64,000 bases of DNA, taken from the NCBI RefSeq assembly GCF_042477335.2, contig NC_091256.1, positions 35,680,001 to 35,744,000 of the forward strand, in the 5' to 3' direction. Source of the DNA: Ovis canadensis. Its lineage: Eukaryota; Chordata; Mammalia; Artiodactyla; Bovidae. Position 1 is the stretch's first letter, and each line of letters begins with the position of its first letter. Shown here piece after piece: positions 11,720 to 23,947 of this stretch. The position numbers and the translations under genes are program-made. The notes under the pieces were generated by a model. That model saw nothing but the letters and a program-made list of their open reading frames with translations. It did not search any database and was not told the DNA's origin.

Positions 11720-11880
11720 GCTGGGCTTCCACTCCTGTCTCCCTACTATGCTGAGATGACCTTGAGACTTATGTATTAGACCTGGCAAAGCCTTCATTTA
11801 TTTAAAAAAAAAAAGGGGGGAGGGATAATAATGTCTACCTTTCAGAGAGTTTACAAGGACTAGATGAGAAGCTTATGCAA
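11720..11880 (+). repeat. MIR fragment with poly-A expansion
   Basis: CTGAGATGACCTTGAGACTT, GATAATAATGTCTACCTTTC and ACAAGGACTAGATGAGAAG follow the MIR order; an A11G6 run lies inside. Confidence 0.6.
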
Positions 11881-11926
11881 AGGATTGGAGGTGTTTTCGG
11901 GGCACACTAAAAACTCAGTGCATGCA

Positions 11927-12155
11927 TGTAGGTGCAGTTGCTCAGTCATGTCTGACTCTTAGCAGCCCCATGGACTGTAGCCCAGTCTCCTGTAGCCAGA
12001 CTCCTCTGTCCATGGGATTTCCCAGGCAAGAATGCCGGGCTAAGTTGCCATTTCCTCCTCCAGGGGATTTTCTCAACCCAGGAATCAAACCCACGTCTCC
12101 TTTTTCTCCTGCATTGGCAGGCAGATTCTTTACCAATGAGTCATCTGGGAAGCCA
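11927..12155 (-). mobile_element. Bov-tA SINE
   Basis: Antisense copy from GTAGGTGCAGTTGCTCAGTC to GAGTCATCTGGGAAGCC. Confidence 0.9.
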
Positions 12156-12159
12156 CTAC

Positions 12160-13080
12160 TCAGTCATGTCCAGGTAGCACTATAGAGTACCTCCACTTGT
12201 CGAGTTGTGGCTCTGTTTACTTCTTAGCTGATTTATCAGGCATTGCAGTTGCCTCCTCCCTGGAAGGATTTTTGCCAGAGATAAATGTGAGACATGAGAA
12301 CTTTTAAATTACAATGAAATTATGAAGTGTAAGCTATGCTGTGTATGCAACCCACTTTGGGAGCACACGGAAGAAAAGACCCATCCACACGAGCAAAGAA
12401 TGGAGACAGGAAGAGGAGGATCTGGAATGGCTTCAAGGAGACAGTGACTTTGAAGATGGATCTAGAAGACTGTGAAAGACTCGATCTTGTGGAAGAGAAA
12501 ACAACCGCATGTGTTCTTAAAGATCTGTCATTACAGATTGTATGTCTATACTCATTTGCATAGATTTATGTTTTGGAGCAAGGCTATCTTTTTTGCTTTT
12601 CATTTGTATTTTCATCCTTCTGGATGGTAAGTTGAGACAATAACCTACATCTTCTTGAAATAAAATTGTTACTTCTTGTCGAACTTTTCTTCTGTAGTGT
12701 GAAGAATACCTAATCAGATTTCTCTGTGAATATTAAATACAATTTTACTTTATATGTATGTTTATAAATACATATAAACATCAAGCAGTGCCTGAAGCCA
12801 ATAGCCGCTCAATAAATTTTTCTTATAATTCTCATCTCTTCTGTTTACCTCTTTTGCCTTTGCCTCTATACTGCAGAGGCAGTTGGTTATATATATTAAA
12901 AAAAAATAGTGGATTGGATTTCATGGTCTGGAACTTGAGGGCAACTTGACTTCCAAATTACTGTATCTCCCAGAGATCCTAGCACATACAGAGGGCTCCA
13001 TGGGTGGTCGGCGATGGAAAGGAGAGAGAAGGAGCAGAGGAAGGACAGAGATGAAGAAAGCAAGAATGGTCCACATACTA
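12160..13080. other. Intergenic, nothing firm recognised
   Basis: A/T-rich from 12580 onward. The stretch 12340-12520 has a purine-rich character resembling old LTRs, but I could not place it in a family. Confidence 0.4.
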
Positions 13081-13104
13081 CTTTATGAACCCTGTGGTTC
13101 ATAA

Positions 13105-13545
13105 AGCTCTGGTTTTTCCAGTAGTCATGTATGGATGTGAGAGTTGGACCATAAAGAAAGCTGAGCACTGAAGAATTGATGCTTTTGAACTGTAGTATTG
13201 GAGAAGACTCTTGAGAGTCCCTTGGAGTGCAAGGAGATCAAACCAGTCCATCCTAAAGGAGATCAGTCCTGAATATTCATTGGAAGGACTGGTGCTGAAG
13301 CTGAAGCTCCACTACCTTGACCTCCTGAGGTGAAGAACTAACTCCTTGGAAAAAACTGCAATGCTGGGAAAAATTGAAGGCAGGAGGAGAAAGGGACAAC
13401 AGAGGATGAGATGGCTGGATGGCATCACCGACTCGATGGACATGAGTTTGAGTAAGCGTAAGTTGATGATGGACAGGGAGGCCTGGCATGCTACAGTTCA
13501 TGGGGTCACAAAGAGTCGGACATGGCTGAGCAACTGAACTGAACT
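13105..13545 (+). mobile_element. BovB LINE 3' fragment
   Basis: Sense copy of the BovB end: TTTTCCAGTAGTCATGTATG through GATGAGATGGCTGGATGGCA to the terminal CAACTGAACTGAACTG. 5'-truncated, several stops. Confidence 0.93.
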
Positions 13546-13849
13546 GTGCCCTGAAGAGTTAGCTCCTTCTCCCCAAACGAAAGGGCAAAATAACTTAGTT
13601 TTGTGGAATTAAGGTTTTGGTTTGTTTTTGTTTTTTTTTCCCGTGAGACTTGCGCTTTTCTGACTAGGGTGTTTTTGCGTGTGTGCGTTATTTTATTTAA
13701 TCCTCACAACATGCCCAAAGTCCCAGAGGTTGAAATCCCAGTCTGATTCCAGAGTCTTCTCTTTCCATGGCGTCATCCTGACCATAAGATACTGCTATTT
13801 CTCTAGCAAGAAAACAGAACTATCAGAGAAAAGATCTGATTACTTGTCC

Positions 13850-14050
13850 AAGATCAGTTACTAACTGTGTGATCTCAGATTGTTTACAGACTATTGCCTG
13901 CTGGTCCTCAGTTTCCTCTTTTGTGTAATAGCAATAATGCTTGCCATTTCTAACTTCTGCAAGATTGCTGTAAGGGTCTCATAATATGAGTGTGTAAAGG
14001 AAAATAACCTTTGATAATTGTAAAGCTATAAACATGTGAAAACCTGTTAG
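13850..14050 (+). repeat. MIR fragment
   Basis: TAACTGTGTGATCTCAGA, CCTCAGTTTCCTCTTTTG and AATAGCAATAATGC follow the MIR core order. Confidence 0.7.
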
Positions 14051-14379
14051 TGACATTCATACAAAGTGTCTATAACTGATACCAGATCCTTCACTGAGTA
14101 AGGAAGAAAGGGTGGAACAAGGAGAACAGAACAGAGTCAAATATTCAGGCACAGAGATAAAAGGGCATAAGAACCTGCTGGGGACACTTGAAGGTCTTTC
14201 TTTGCTACTTCATAGCTTTTCTGTCTGAACCAAAGCTGTCCAAACCTGATGTGATAATCTTTACTTTTCTGCATCCTGTCTTTGTGTATACCCAAGACTC
14301 CGGAATTCATAGACTGTTTCTCACCCCCAAACACATGCATCCATCCCTGGGGAGAAGATCCTTCCCTCTCCAAATATGT

Positions 14380-14900
14380 ACAAAACCACCATCCCCAGCG
14401 CCGGCTGTGGGCTGACTGAGCTCAGGGCTATTCTGGGGCAGCCAGTTTGCACGCTGATAGGGGAGGATTAATGAGACAGTCTGCTCATCCATTGCAATTA
14501 GAAACAACACTGGAACTATTCTGGGGCTATTTCTATGCAGGGAACTTGAACTGCTCATCAGCCCTCCTCACTCCGAGACCTGTGGGTAATTAGGGCTGTG
14601 TTAAATATAGGAGAATCAGCCCAGAGCAGCCCCATCTGTGCTGGCGCCTTGGGTGCTGAGGATACACGGTGCCCTCAGCTAGCACTCCAAGAGCACTAAA
14701 AGAAGGATTTAGCAGCAACCTGGAGGATTTTGGAGTTGCTTAACTAAAAATGCCCTGGCCTTTTAGCCACGCATGGGCTGTCAGAGACATTCAGGAGTGA
14801 AAAACCATGTCAGCCCCAGTAAAGCATCCTGACATTTATGGACCCTGAAGAGCCAAGCCCACAGGTTTGCCACCAGACCATTAAAAGGAGCAGTTCATCT
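14380..14900. promoter_or_regulatory. Repeat-free candidate conserved non-coding patch
   Basis: A balanced-composition stretch between A/T-rich neighbours without recognised repeats. It contains MEF2-like A/T boxes (TTAAATATAG at 14601-14610, CTATTTCTATG at about 14527) and homeodomain-type TAATTAG. About 10 kb past the DUSP10 3' end. Function is only a proposal. Confidence 0.25.
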
Positions 14901-15329
14901 TAGAACTGAGAGCGTGGAAGGAGTATTGCATAAGTCTATCAAACATATCTCAACACAAACAACTTGAGGGACAGGGGTGAGCAAAGATGCATCCTTATTG
15001 TAACCGCCTGACGCCAAACAGTTGTGTGGACACTGGGTCATTATGAAGTGATTTTCTGTCCTTGTGAAAAGGTACTCTTAAGTCAGGAACTAACAGCACT
15101 CTGGATTTGAAAACTCTTAGCAGCCATTAAGTAATTTTCCCATGAGACTGCCAAGGGGCTGAAAAAGAACAGGTATTATTACCTCCATTTCTAAGATTTT
15201 ATGATCATCTTTATTTTCTAAAAGTTGAAGTATGGACAGTAAAATCAGGCCCAGCAGCAGGGCCCACAGTAGGTCCAGAGAGAGCCACCTTGACCTCCTG
15301 TGGCCAGTCATCAACGCAGGATGGTCCTC

Positions 15330-15720
15330 ACCTCCTTTTTCATGCTTTTTTCGTTGTTCTGCTTAGCATCACTGATTCACATTACTCTGTCTCCTAGCTT
15401 GCTGATCCATTTTTCTGTCGTTTAGTCTACTTTTGATTTCTTCCAGTGTATTTTTATTTCAGATATTGCATTCTTCATCTCCATTCTTTTTATTTTCTAA
15501 TTCTGTTTAAACTGTTGAATTTCTTGCTCTGTGCATCCATTTCACTCCCGAGATCTTTGACCATCTTTTCAGTCACTGCCCTGAACTCTTCCTCATATAT
15601 AGATTGTCTTTTTCTGCTTCACTTAGCTCTTCTGGTATTTTAATTTGTTCCTTTGTCTGAAACATGTTCCTTCTACAGACTGTGCTTTTCCATGGGTGGG
15701 TGGTGCTGGGTCTTGAGCCT
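15330..15720 (-). repeat. L1-like antisense fragment
   Basis: CTTGCTGATCCATTTTTCTG, GATTTCTTCCAGTGTATTTT and CTCTTCTGGTATTTTAATTT are typical of antisense older mammalian L1 DNA. No intact ORF. Confidence 0.55.
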
Positions 15721-16271
15721 TCTGGGTGGCTAGGCCATTAGACCTAAATTTCTTTTAACTATATAAGAGGAATTCTTAAGCATAGAATGTACCGTTTGAT
15801 GTTCAAGGACATTCCAGTTGATATTTATGCTGAGGAGAAAACATATTTATCCCCTTATATGAAAATAGTGGTAATGAAAAAAAAAAAATAAAGTTGACTT
15901 AAGTGCTCACTTCCTCTTTTGAGCTTCAAGTTTGTTCAATCATGAAATGATTCAGAAGGAAATAATTATAATTTAAACACAACTTACAAAGATTATGTAA
16001 TCATATATGTTTTTAGAGGGCTCAGTAATCTCATGATAAAGACTTCAACTTTATCCTGGCACCAAAGACAAGGGGCTTTTAGGGAATTCTCTTCAAGATA
16101 AAGGATAAGTTGTTACATGTAATCCTTCCTACTACTAAGGAAAGAGACACAATGTCTAATAGGTTTTCTTGAATTTTACAGAACACATATATCCTCACTG
16201 GGCATGCTAATCCAATCTACCAAGTAACATGAAAGGTTATGAATTTAATTAGAAAGAAAGAACAGAAAGGA
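15721..16271. other. Intergenic, nothing recognised
   Basis: A/T-rich with a poly-A run at about 15880. No family or exon recognised. Confidence 0.45.
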
Positions 16272-16471
16272 AGTGAAGTCGCTCAGTGGTGGCCAACTTT
16301 TAGCAGCCCCATGGACTGTAGCCTGCCAGGATCCTCCATCCATGAGATTTTCCAGACAAGAATACTTGAGTGGGTTGCTATTTCCTTCTCCAGAGGATCT
16401 TCCTACCCAGAGATCGAACCTGGGTCTCCCACACTGCAGGCAGACTCTTTACCATCTGAGTCACCAGGGAG
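16272..16471 (-). mobile_element. Bov-tA SINE
   Basis: Antisense copy from GAAGTCGCTCAGTGGTGGCC to CTGAGTCACCAGGGA. Confidence 0.9.
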
Positions 16472-16529
16472 TAAGGTTCTTAATGTATTATGATTTACAG
16501 TAACAAATAAATATTTGGTCTTTGTTCCT

Positions 16530-17200
16530 GCTTTTGATATATAGAGCTCCTAAAACCCTTGGAATTTCCCATGGATGAGAGTGATACTGGTAAATTTTGT
16601 CATGCCAATGAGATAACTTTTGGAAAGCACCTAAGGATAGGGGCTAGGCATTAGGGAAACCAACCATGTAATTAAATATTTGGAACTTTCAGCCCCACCC
16701 TAGACCTCTGGAGAGGAGAAAGAGGCTGGAGATTTAGTTCAATCACTAATGATTTAATCAGTTGTGCCAACAGAACAAAACTTCTGTAAAAACCCAAAAG
16801 GACAGGACTTGATGAGCTTCTGGGTTAGTGAACACACGGAAATTTGGGAAGAATGGTGTGCTCTGAGAAGGCATGGAAGCTCTATGCCCTTTTCCTATAT
16901 TTTGCCCTATGTATTTCTTCTACTTGGCCATTCCTAATAAATTGGTAATCTAGTAAGTCAAGTGTTTCTCAGAGTCTTCTATGCCATGCTAGCAAGTTAA
17001 ATCCAGGGAGGGTATCATTGGAACCCACAATCTTCAGATGGTCATTCAGAAACACTGGTGATAACCTGGACTTGTGATGGATGTCTGGACTGGGAGGGTA
17101 TTATTCTTGTAGGAATAAATCCTTAACCTGTGGCGCCTGGTGCTATCTCCAAAGAGACAGTGTCAGAATCTAGTTGAATTGTAGGACACCCAACTGGTTT
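16530..17200 (+). mobile_element. ERVL-type LTR
   Basis: The order of features fits a retroviral LTR: a U3-like part with GGCTGGAGATTTAGTTCAAT, a poly(A) signal AATAAA in CCTAATAAATTGG (about 16934), then GATAACCTGGACTTGTGATG, CTTAACCTGTGGCGCC and GTGTCAGAATCTAGTTGAAT. It lies just upstream, in the same orientation, of an ERVL internal remnant. Ancient and non-coding. Confidence 0.65.
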
Positions 17201-17589
17201 CCAATAATAACTTGGTATGGTGGGGAAAAAACCCACACATTAGAACTGGGTGTAGAAACTGAGCTCCAGAATAAGAGAAGTATCTGCAATATTTCAAGGC
17301 TGCCCTGAAAGCTGCTCTTATATCTATACCCAGTACGTCCCATGGCGCTAGAAGGGTCTTTATTAGACAGGGATCGTTTATGAAGCCATTCACCTGATAG
17401 GTGAATCATAGAGCAGCCATTTAGGATTTTGGAACCAAACTCTGACAGCTTCTTCAGGAAAATGCTATTATTTTTTTTGAGTAACAGTTTGAAATTGAAA
17501 GCTTAATCATATTATTTTGTAACACAACCTGGATTGTTCATGAAGAAATCTGTTATTGTCCCACTAAGTCTCTAAACTGGGTGGGAATA

Positions 17590-19080
17590 ACATTATTTGA
17601 TTGTCAAGTAGAGCTGCACTATGTGAAATCAGATTCAAGTAAGTTAAATAAACAAGTGATCTATTCCTGCTGCACCACTTCCTTGAACTCACAGTTACAG
17701 CTTCATGGAATGTTCTCTGTGACCAGCAGACTGAAAGAAAAATATCTGACCTTGATTGCAGAGTTTTGTATATCTCGCTACCATCCTAAAATGAATGGCT
17801 ACATCATGACAGCCCTGCTCGGTGGGTAGCCAGGGCTGAGCGGTGAAGGAAAAATTTCCCAGTGGGCAGAACTTCTAGCAGTACACCTGGTTATTCATTT
17901 TGCCTGGGAGATAGTCAGAGATATGGATCTACGTTGCTTCCCAAGAAGTAGCTAATGGTTTAGATGGCTTCTCGGGGACTTGGAAGACATATAATTGACA
18001 AATTGGAGATAGAAAAGTCTGGGGAATAAGTCAATGGACAGAACTCTCTGAATGCGCATAAGATGTACCATGTGAATGTTCAGAAAGCTCACCCTCAGCA
18101 TAGAAAGATCTTAATAAAGGACAAGAAAATGTATTCTGTGAAATCTGTCAAGTCTGGTTCTCTGGTCACACCTGTCTTTAACCACTGGCTCATGCACAAA
18201 ATAGCCACGATGGAAGAGATGGAGGTGATGCATGGGCTCAGTAACATGAATTTCCACTCACCATGGCGACTCTGGCTACAGCCAACACTGAGCACCCAAC
18301 TCACCCAAAGCAGAGACAAATACCAAGCCCCTGAAACAGAACCATTTCTAGGGTAATCAGCCAGCTGTATGAGATAGGTTAATTACATTGGAATTCTCCT
18401 ATTACGGAGGGGGCAGTGTTTTGTTCTCACTCTACAGAAACACACTCCTCATATGGATTAGACTTCACTTGCAATACTTTTGCCAAAATTAGTATCTGTG
18501 GGCTTATGCAATTCTTATATCTTATTCACCAACATAGCATTCCACAATGCCTTGTTTCTGATGAAGAAACTTATTTTGCAGCACAGGAAGTGGGGTGACA
18601 GGCTCACACTCGTGGAATTTACTACTCTTACTATGTTATCCATCATTCTGAAGCAGTAAAATAGTACTTTTGACATTTCAGTTATGGAGCTAGATGGATG
18701 GAAAACTTTTCAGGGCCAGGGTAATGTCCTGCAAGATGCAGTAAATTTTTGAACATATATATCAATAAATATATGTTGCTGTTTCTCCCTTATCCAAGAT
18801 TCACAGGCCCGAAAAGAGCTATAAATGAAAACACTCCTCTCACCGTTCTTCTTGGTGATCGACTTGCAAAATATGTGCTACCCACTCTGCAACTTTGTGC
18901 TCTACTGGCCTAGAAGACTTAGTTTCCAAAGCACAGATGCACCTGCTAGGAGATCCAACAATGGCTCCATTATACCGCAAGTTGATACTATCTGCTGACT
19001 AATTTGGGTTCCTCATGCTAAAGGAAAAAAACAGGCAAAGGATGGGGTTGCTGTATTTCTGGAATGGCTTGTGACTACCA
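17590..19080 (+). pseudogene. Decayed ERVL internal region (RNase H and integrase remnant)
   Basis: An old endogenous retrovirus copy of class III (ERVL). Around 17860-17910 the sequence still reads as the RNase H segment WAELLAVHLVIHFAW. From about 18060 to 18900 it follows the pol integrase order, including a region ending at VIHHSEAV around 18640-18655. The frame is broken many times (stops and shifts between 17829, 18063, 18356, 18416 and 18598), envelope genes are absent, and nothing here could be expressed as a working protein. The LTR at 16530-17200 is its likely 5' partner; no 3' LTR was identified. Confidence 0.7.
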
Positions 19081-19089
19081 AGGGGACAT

Positions 19090-19370
19090 TGGATTACTAT
19101 AGGGCTATGGGAGCAGGAAGAACTAAGTCTAGATGAAGGGCGCCTCTTACGCTCTCATGTCTTACCACAAAAGGACCCAACGCAGGCAGGACCACCAAAG
19201 GCTCAGATCCATCAAAAACGAAGATTTAGCCAAGGGACTGTGAGCAGGTGAGATGCTTGCTGAGGACAAAGGGTAAATGGAATGAGTAGTAAAAGAAGGA
19301 AGTTATAATCATCACCTGTGACTACATGATCACTTCTAGAAATTAGCACAGTAAGAGTTATAAACATTTC
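19090..19370. other. Intergenic, perhaps tail of the ERVL copy
   Basis: No clear match; may continue the ERVL remnant to its left. Confidence 0.3.
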
Positions 19371-19371
19371 T

Positions 19372-19632
19372 TCAGTTCAGTTCAGTTCAATTCAGTCGCT
19401 CAGTCGTGTCCGACTCTTTGCAACCCCATGAATCGCAGCACGCCAGGCCTCCCTGTCCATCACCAACTCCCAGAGTTCACTCAGACTCACATCCATCGAG
19501 TCAGTGATGCCATCCAGCCATCTCACCCTGGGTCATCCCCTTCTCCTCCTGCCCCCCATCCCTCCCAGCATCAGAGTCTTTTCCAATGAGTCAACTCTTT
19601 GCATGAGGCGGCCAAAGCACTGGAGTTTCTTA
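19372..19632 (-). mobile_element. BovB LINE 3' end, short copy
   Basis: Antisense copy from CAGTTCAGTTCAGTTCAATT through CCATCGAGTCAGTGATGCCA to GGCCAAAGCACTGGAGTTTC, with four tandem tail units at the 3' end. Only about 260 nt of element, very little diverged, so a young insertion. Possible short target repeat TTTCTT. Confidence 0.93.
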
Positions 19633-19717
19633 CTTTGATATAAATATATTTGGTTTATATTAACCAGTTCTTTTTTCTCCTATAGCTATTGTACCATCTA
19701 ACATTAAATGTGGTTAG

Positions 19718-20190
19718 TCTTTGTATTAGTCTCCTTGGGCTGTCATAACAAAGTCCCCAAAACTGAGTAACTAAAAGCAATAGGAATGTATTACCTTATA
19801 GTCTGGAGGCTTGAAGTCCAAACTCAAGATGTTAGCAGGGTTGGTTCTTTTGGAGACTCTGAGAGTATGTTCCATGTCTCTCTCCTAGCTTCTGGTGATA
19901 TCCAGTAATCTTCGGTGCTCCTTAACTCTTAGATGGATCACTCCAGTCTCCACCTCCCTAGTTATATGGCATTGGTTCCTCTGTGTGTGTCCAAATCACC
20001 CTTTTATAAGAGGGATTGGTCCAATTATACCAGTAATTGTATTAGCTCCCATCCTAATCCAATATGACCTTTTAAAACCTTGATTACATCTGCAATTATG
20101 CTATTTTCAAATAAGATCACATTTACAAGGTCTGAAATTAAAACTTCAAAAACATCTTTTTGGCCAACACAATTCAATTTACAATATCCT
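19718..20190 (-). mobile_element. MaLR-type LTR, antisense
   Basis: TATTAGTCTCCTTGGGCTGT, TAGTCTGGAGGCTTGAAGTC, TCTCTCCTAGCTTCTGGTG and CAAATAAGATCACATTTACA occur in the order of an old mammalian LTR repeat read on the opposite strand. The subfamily name is uncertain. Confidence 0.65.
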
Positions 20191-21990
20191 TATATCTCAG
20201 TATTTAAATTACAGGATTTCAAAGAGAGCATAGATCTCAAGTACAAGAGAAATGATTGCCCCCAAATGAATAAAGTAACACATGAGACTATGCTCTCTCA
20301 TTTGGAGAGAGGATTAGTATCTCTTCAACTGTGGGAGTGATAGCTGCCTCTTCTTAGGTGGAAACATCACTTTCTAATGTCTTTCTTTGGAAGTTATATA
20401 TATATGGTTAAGAGAAGTGTAAATGGATAGCAAGTTGGCAAAGGATAGACTCTGGTGGTTTTGTGCAAGATCAACTTAGCTGAATATGAAATTGCATTTC
20501 CCAGAATTCCTTCATCTATTTCATGCTGGGATAAGGTTCACCTTTTTAAAAGAAATCTGCATGAGATTGGAACACAGAAGTGAAGCAGCAGCCATTATAC
20601 TATGAAGAGGGCACCAAAGACTATTGCAACCAGCGCACATTTTCACCGACCTGGAAACTCACCTTGGGTTAGGGCCATAACTGTGGCTGCAGCTCTTAAA
20701 GCTATTTCCAGACCTCCTCCTTTGCTTCATAAGTCCTGCACCAGGTACATGGTCAGCAACATGGGAAAGGATACTTCTGGGTACTGGATACCAAGTCACC
20801 TACATCATGGAACTTGGTAAAAGGCAAAGGTGGGCACTATTTTTTCCCACATAATTACAGTTCTTCCTTGTTCTCCTTTACTTTATGGCCATCTTTTCTC
20901 CCTGTTCGCTCTGTTGAGCCACAGAGACATGGATCATCGTCATCAAACATACACTGCCATTGACCTCTTCACTATAGCACACGGTTGTCTAACCCTGTGT
21001 ATCTTCCACCAAACACTGAAAAAGTTTGTCACAAAGGAGGAAATCAGGAACAATGGAAAGCACCGGCATTCATAGTCTATAATCTCCATAAAGTCAGAAA
21101 ATCTTCTACAGAAGATTGCTTGGGGAATAAAATGTAATGTGTGTGGTTTATTTATAAGAGCCTACTCACTATCAGGGTGACACCCATATTTCTTGATTTC
21201 TATTCAGTTTTACCTGCCAAACTTCTCATCTTCCAGAAGATCTAGCTAGAGCAATTTACAAGCATTCTATCTTATTCAACTTCTGAAGTGAGATTTAGTT
21301 TTCCTAGTTCTATATAGCCTTTTTGTTTGTTTTACTATAAACTCCCATTTTCTCCTGTTCCTCATATTTTATCACCTTTCAAAGGGTTGTCTTTTCTCAT
21401 TTGCTGTCAACATGTGGTTTGGCAGACATGTGCATTTCCTCTTTTATATCTTCCCTTGTACACATCCTCCTTTTGTCAGCTTCCCCGCCACATGTCCTGC
21501 CTTACATGTCCTTTTCCAAAAGTTGCTAGCACAAGCTCTTCCATGAAATGTGAACTCTACATCTGGGTTAATATTCATTGATTGGAAACATATTAACTGG
21601 GGCAGGAAGTGCTTATAGAGGAGCTGAAGCTGCTATTCTATTTAATGTAAAGTAACAATGCCTTTTTTTTTTATTAGATATGTTACAGATTCATTCTATT
21701 GTTAAATTAATCCAGCATGAAACAATTCTTGCTGGACTCAGAGAATAATTGGTAATAATTGGTAATTCAGAGACCCTGCTTCTCAGGAAGACAACAGTGA
21801 ATTCCCAGCTCAGTCCAAAGCTCCCAGACAACAAATGAGGCTCAGAACTTGTAACAGAGCAGAACCCTATGGGACCTTCTCAGGGTAAACTCCTCCCTCA
21901 TATGCTTGGCTTAGATCCTTTTTGAAGTGCTTAGATGATAGTATTCATGCACATTTCCTGAGTTGTTTCACAGATGCTAAAACCACCATC
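20191..21990. other. Intergenic, nothing firm recognised
   Basis: No exon or repeat family recognised with confidence. The frame at 20602-20820 has no known domain. Short (TA) run near 20396. A T/A-rich block lies at 21660-21700. Confidence 0.4.
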
Positions 21991-21999
21991 AAAGAGAAG

Positions 22000-22335
22000 A
22001 AATTAACTGCTTGATGGTCATAAGCACACAGCCCCAGACCTACTGGCACCTAAGCAATGATAATGTTAAGCTCTGTGACGCTGCACTATTACCTCACCAT
22101 CAATCAATCAGAGAATTGCACAAGCTGATCACATACCTCGGGACTCCAGTTCCTTACCTTGTCCTTAAAAATCCTTTGCTGAAACCCGTCTAGGAGTTTG
22201 GATGTTTTAAGAACCAGCTGCCCTGACTCCTTCCCTGACACCTTGCAATAAACATTGCACTTTCCTTCACCACATCCTGGTGTCAACAGATTGCCTTTAC
22301 TACTTGAGGATGAGCAAACCAAAGTTTGACTCAGT
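22000..22335 (+). mobile_element. ERV1-like LTR
   Basis: Has the layout of a gammaretrovirus-like LTR: ATCAATCAATCAGAG (CCAAT-like area, about 22101), AATAAA at 22228 within GCAATAAACATTGCAC, then CACCACATCCTGGTGTCAAC and a terminal TTGACTCAGTAACA. Solo and non-coding. Confidence 0.6.
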
Positions 22336-23320
22336 AACAAAACCTGGGGAGTCTGGTTTCTAGTGCAATGGCTTGGTTAATCCATGTAAATTTCACAAAG
22401 TGGTTAACATTCCTCATGAAGAAACAGAGGCTAAGTGATTCAAAACAGATTAGTAAAATAAAGAAGAGTTTCTCAGAATTCTTGGTATGCTCACTGGCAG
22501 AATTCCTATCTGCCCTAGGACAATCTTGCTCTCAAAAGCATAAAGTTATAAAGTTCAAAAAACATAAATTATTTCCATATTTTGCTCAAGAAACTATAGC
22601 AATTCTCATTTTGTTAAAAAGAAAAAAAAGGGGGGAATAAAACTCACACTACCAGAACTTTAATATTTGGACTTAGAATAAAGAAAAAGAAATATATAGT
22701 AAATCATTATATATTTTAAATCCCTAATTACACATCAATCCCACTCCTTAAATACGTTCTAGCACCAAGAAAATTGTTAAGACTGAAGAGTAGAAAGCAG
22801 CATAAGAGAAATTTGCTTGTCACATTATTAATGTTTTGTAATAAACCAAACTAAGTCAAAACAACCTTCAGTTAATTCTTGTTAAATTCAGTCTCTAATT
22901 TCTAATCAAACAAAAAGTTAAATCACTTCTAATAGAAAAGCTATTTTTAAAATGTCAAAAATATTTCATTATAACACTGGTTGGCAAATGTTCACAAGGA
23001 TATTATGTCCAAATATACTCATATAGAATTGGAAATTTCAAAATCATTCTACTTTTTTACTCACTTTGGGCAAATTTTAATTTGCTGTGAATCCTCCCTA
23101 TGGCTAACTCCCTGGAGGCTTCTATTTTTAAGAAAACATAGAAAACATTTGATTTGTGTTCTTCCCCTACCCACTCCCTACTCCTCTGTGGACTGGGAAC
23201 CCATGGAATACCAACTGTGTATTAACCAAGTGTGATGGGGAAGCTGTACTTATGAAGCTGACTTCAGTTTGCTGGCAGAAAAGTAGGAAACAGCAGTGTG
23301 TTGCAGTGTATACCAGGTCT
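22336..23320. other. Intergenic, nothing recognised
   Basis: Strongly A/T-rich. No exon or named repeat recognised. Confidence 0.45.
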
Positions 23321-23321
23321 T

Positions 23322-23362
23322 CCCTGGTGGCTCAGATGGTAAAGAATCTGCCTGCAATGCTT
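23322..23362 (+). mobile_element. Head-only Bov-tA fragment
   Basis: CTTCCCTGGTGGCTCAGATG followed by GTAAAGAATCTGCCTGCAAT, the first about 40 nt of the SINE, then an abrupt end. No tail and no clear target duplication. Confidence 0.8.
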
Positions 23363-23859
23363 CCTGATTAATGTTACCAAAGATGCCAAGTAGGTAAACG
23401 ACAATGGAAGGGGGATATCAAGACCCCTACAATATCAACATTGCAGATATTGATCAAAGAGCCACTGGGGAGATCAGAGAATTCTAACCAATCAATCCGG
23501 CAGTGACCTGGTCACCAAGGCTCAAAGGCCGGTGCAAAACCTCACACCTTTTTCAAGGAGATTACCTGAGGTTTCCCTTTTGTAAGAGTAATTACACTGG
23601 CAGAAGTGGACGGCAGGACTGTGACAATAGAGGGGACCATGACCTGGCCAACTAGAGCTTTTTCACTTCCTTGCTAATTCTCTCTGCTTCCCACTGAGGC
23701 CAGAGAATATTTCCTTTTCCTCATCTCTCTATCCCTGCATCAAAAACTTGTGTGTATTTTCAGTTACGTTATATAGACAGCTTACAAGAGGTAAAAGATG
23801 CGGTAAAAGATGCTTGAACTTGAATTGAGGAAAAGAGGAAAAAGACACATTTCCAAATG
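23363..23859. other. 3' flank of DUSP10, nothing recognised
   Basis: Single-copy-looking DNA just beyond the estimated end of the DUSP10 mRNA. Confidence 0.4.
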
Positions 23860-23938
23860 ATTTTCATTTATATAATGAAAATAAAATTTTTACACAATCA
23901 ACAGAAACACACCAAGTTTTTTTTGCGAAAAATATTTT

Positions 23939-23947
23939 TAAATAAAT
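23939..23947 (-). promoter_or_regulatory. AU-rich element in DUSP10 3'UTR
   Basis: On the mRNA strand this reads ATTTATTTA, two overlapping AUUUA pentamers in an A/U-rich context that continues to about 23925. AU-rich elements in mRNAs of inducible MAPK phosphatases bind destabilising or stabilising proteins. Function here is inferred from motif and position only. Confidence 0.45.

Noticed and set aside
18063-18598. Open frames that could look like a small gene
   Set aside because: They fall within the decayed ERVL pol remnant with frame breaks.
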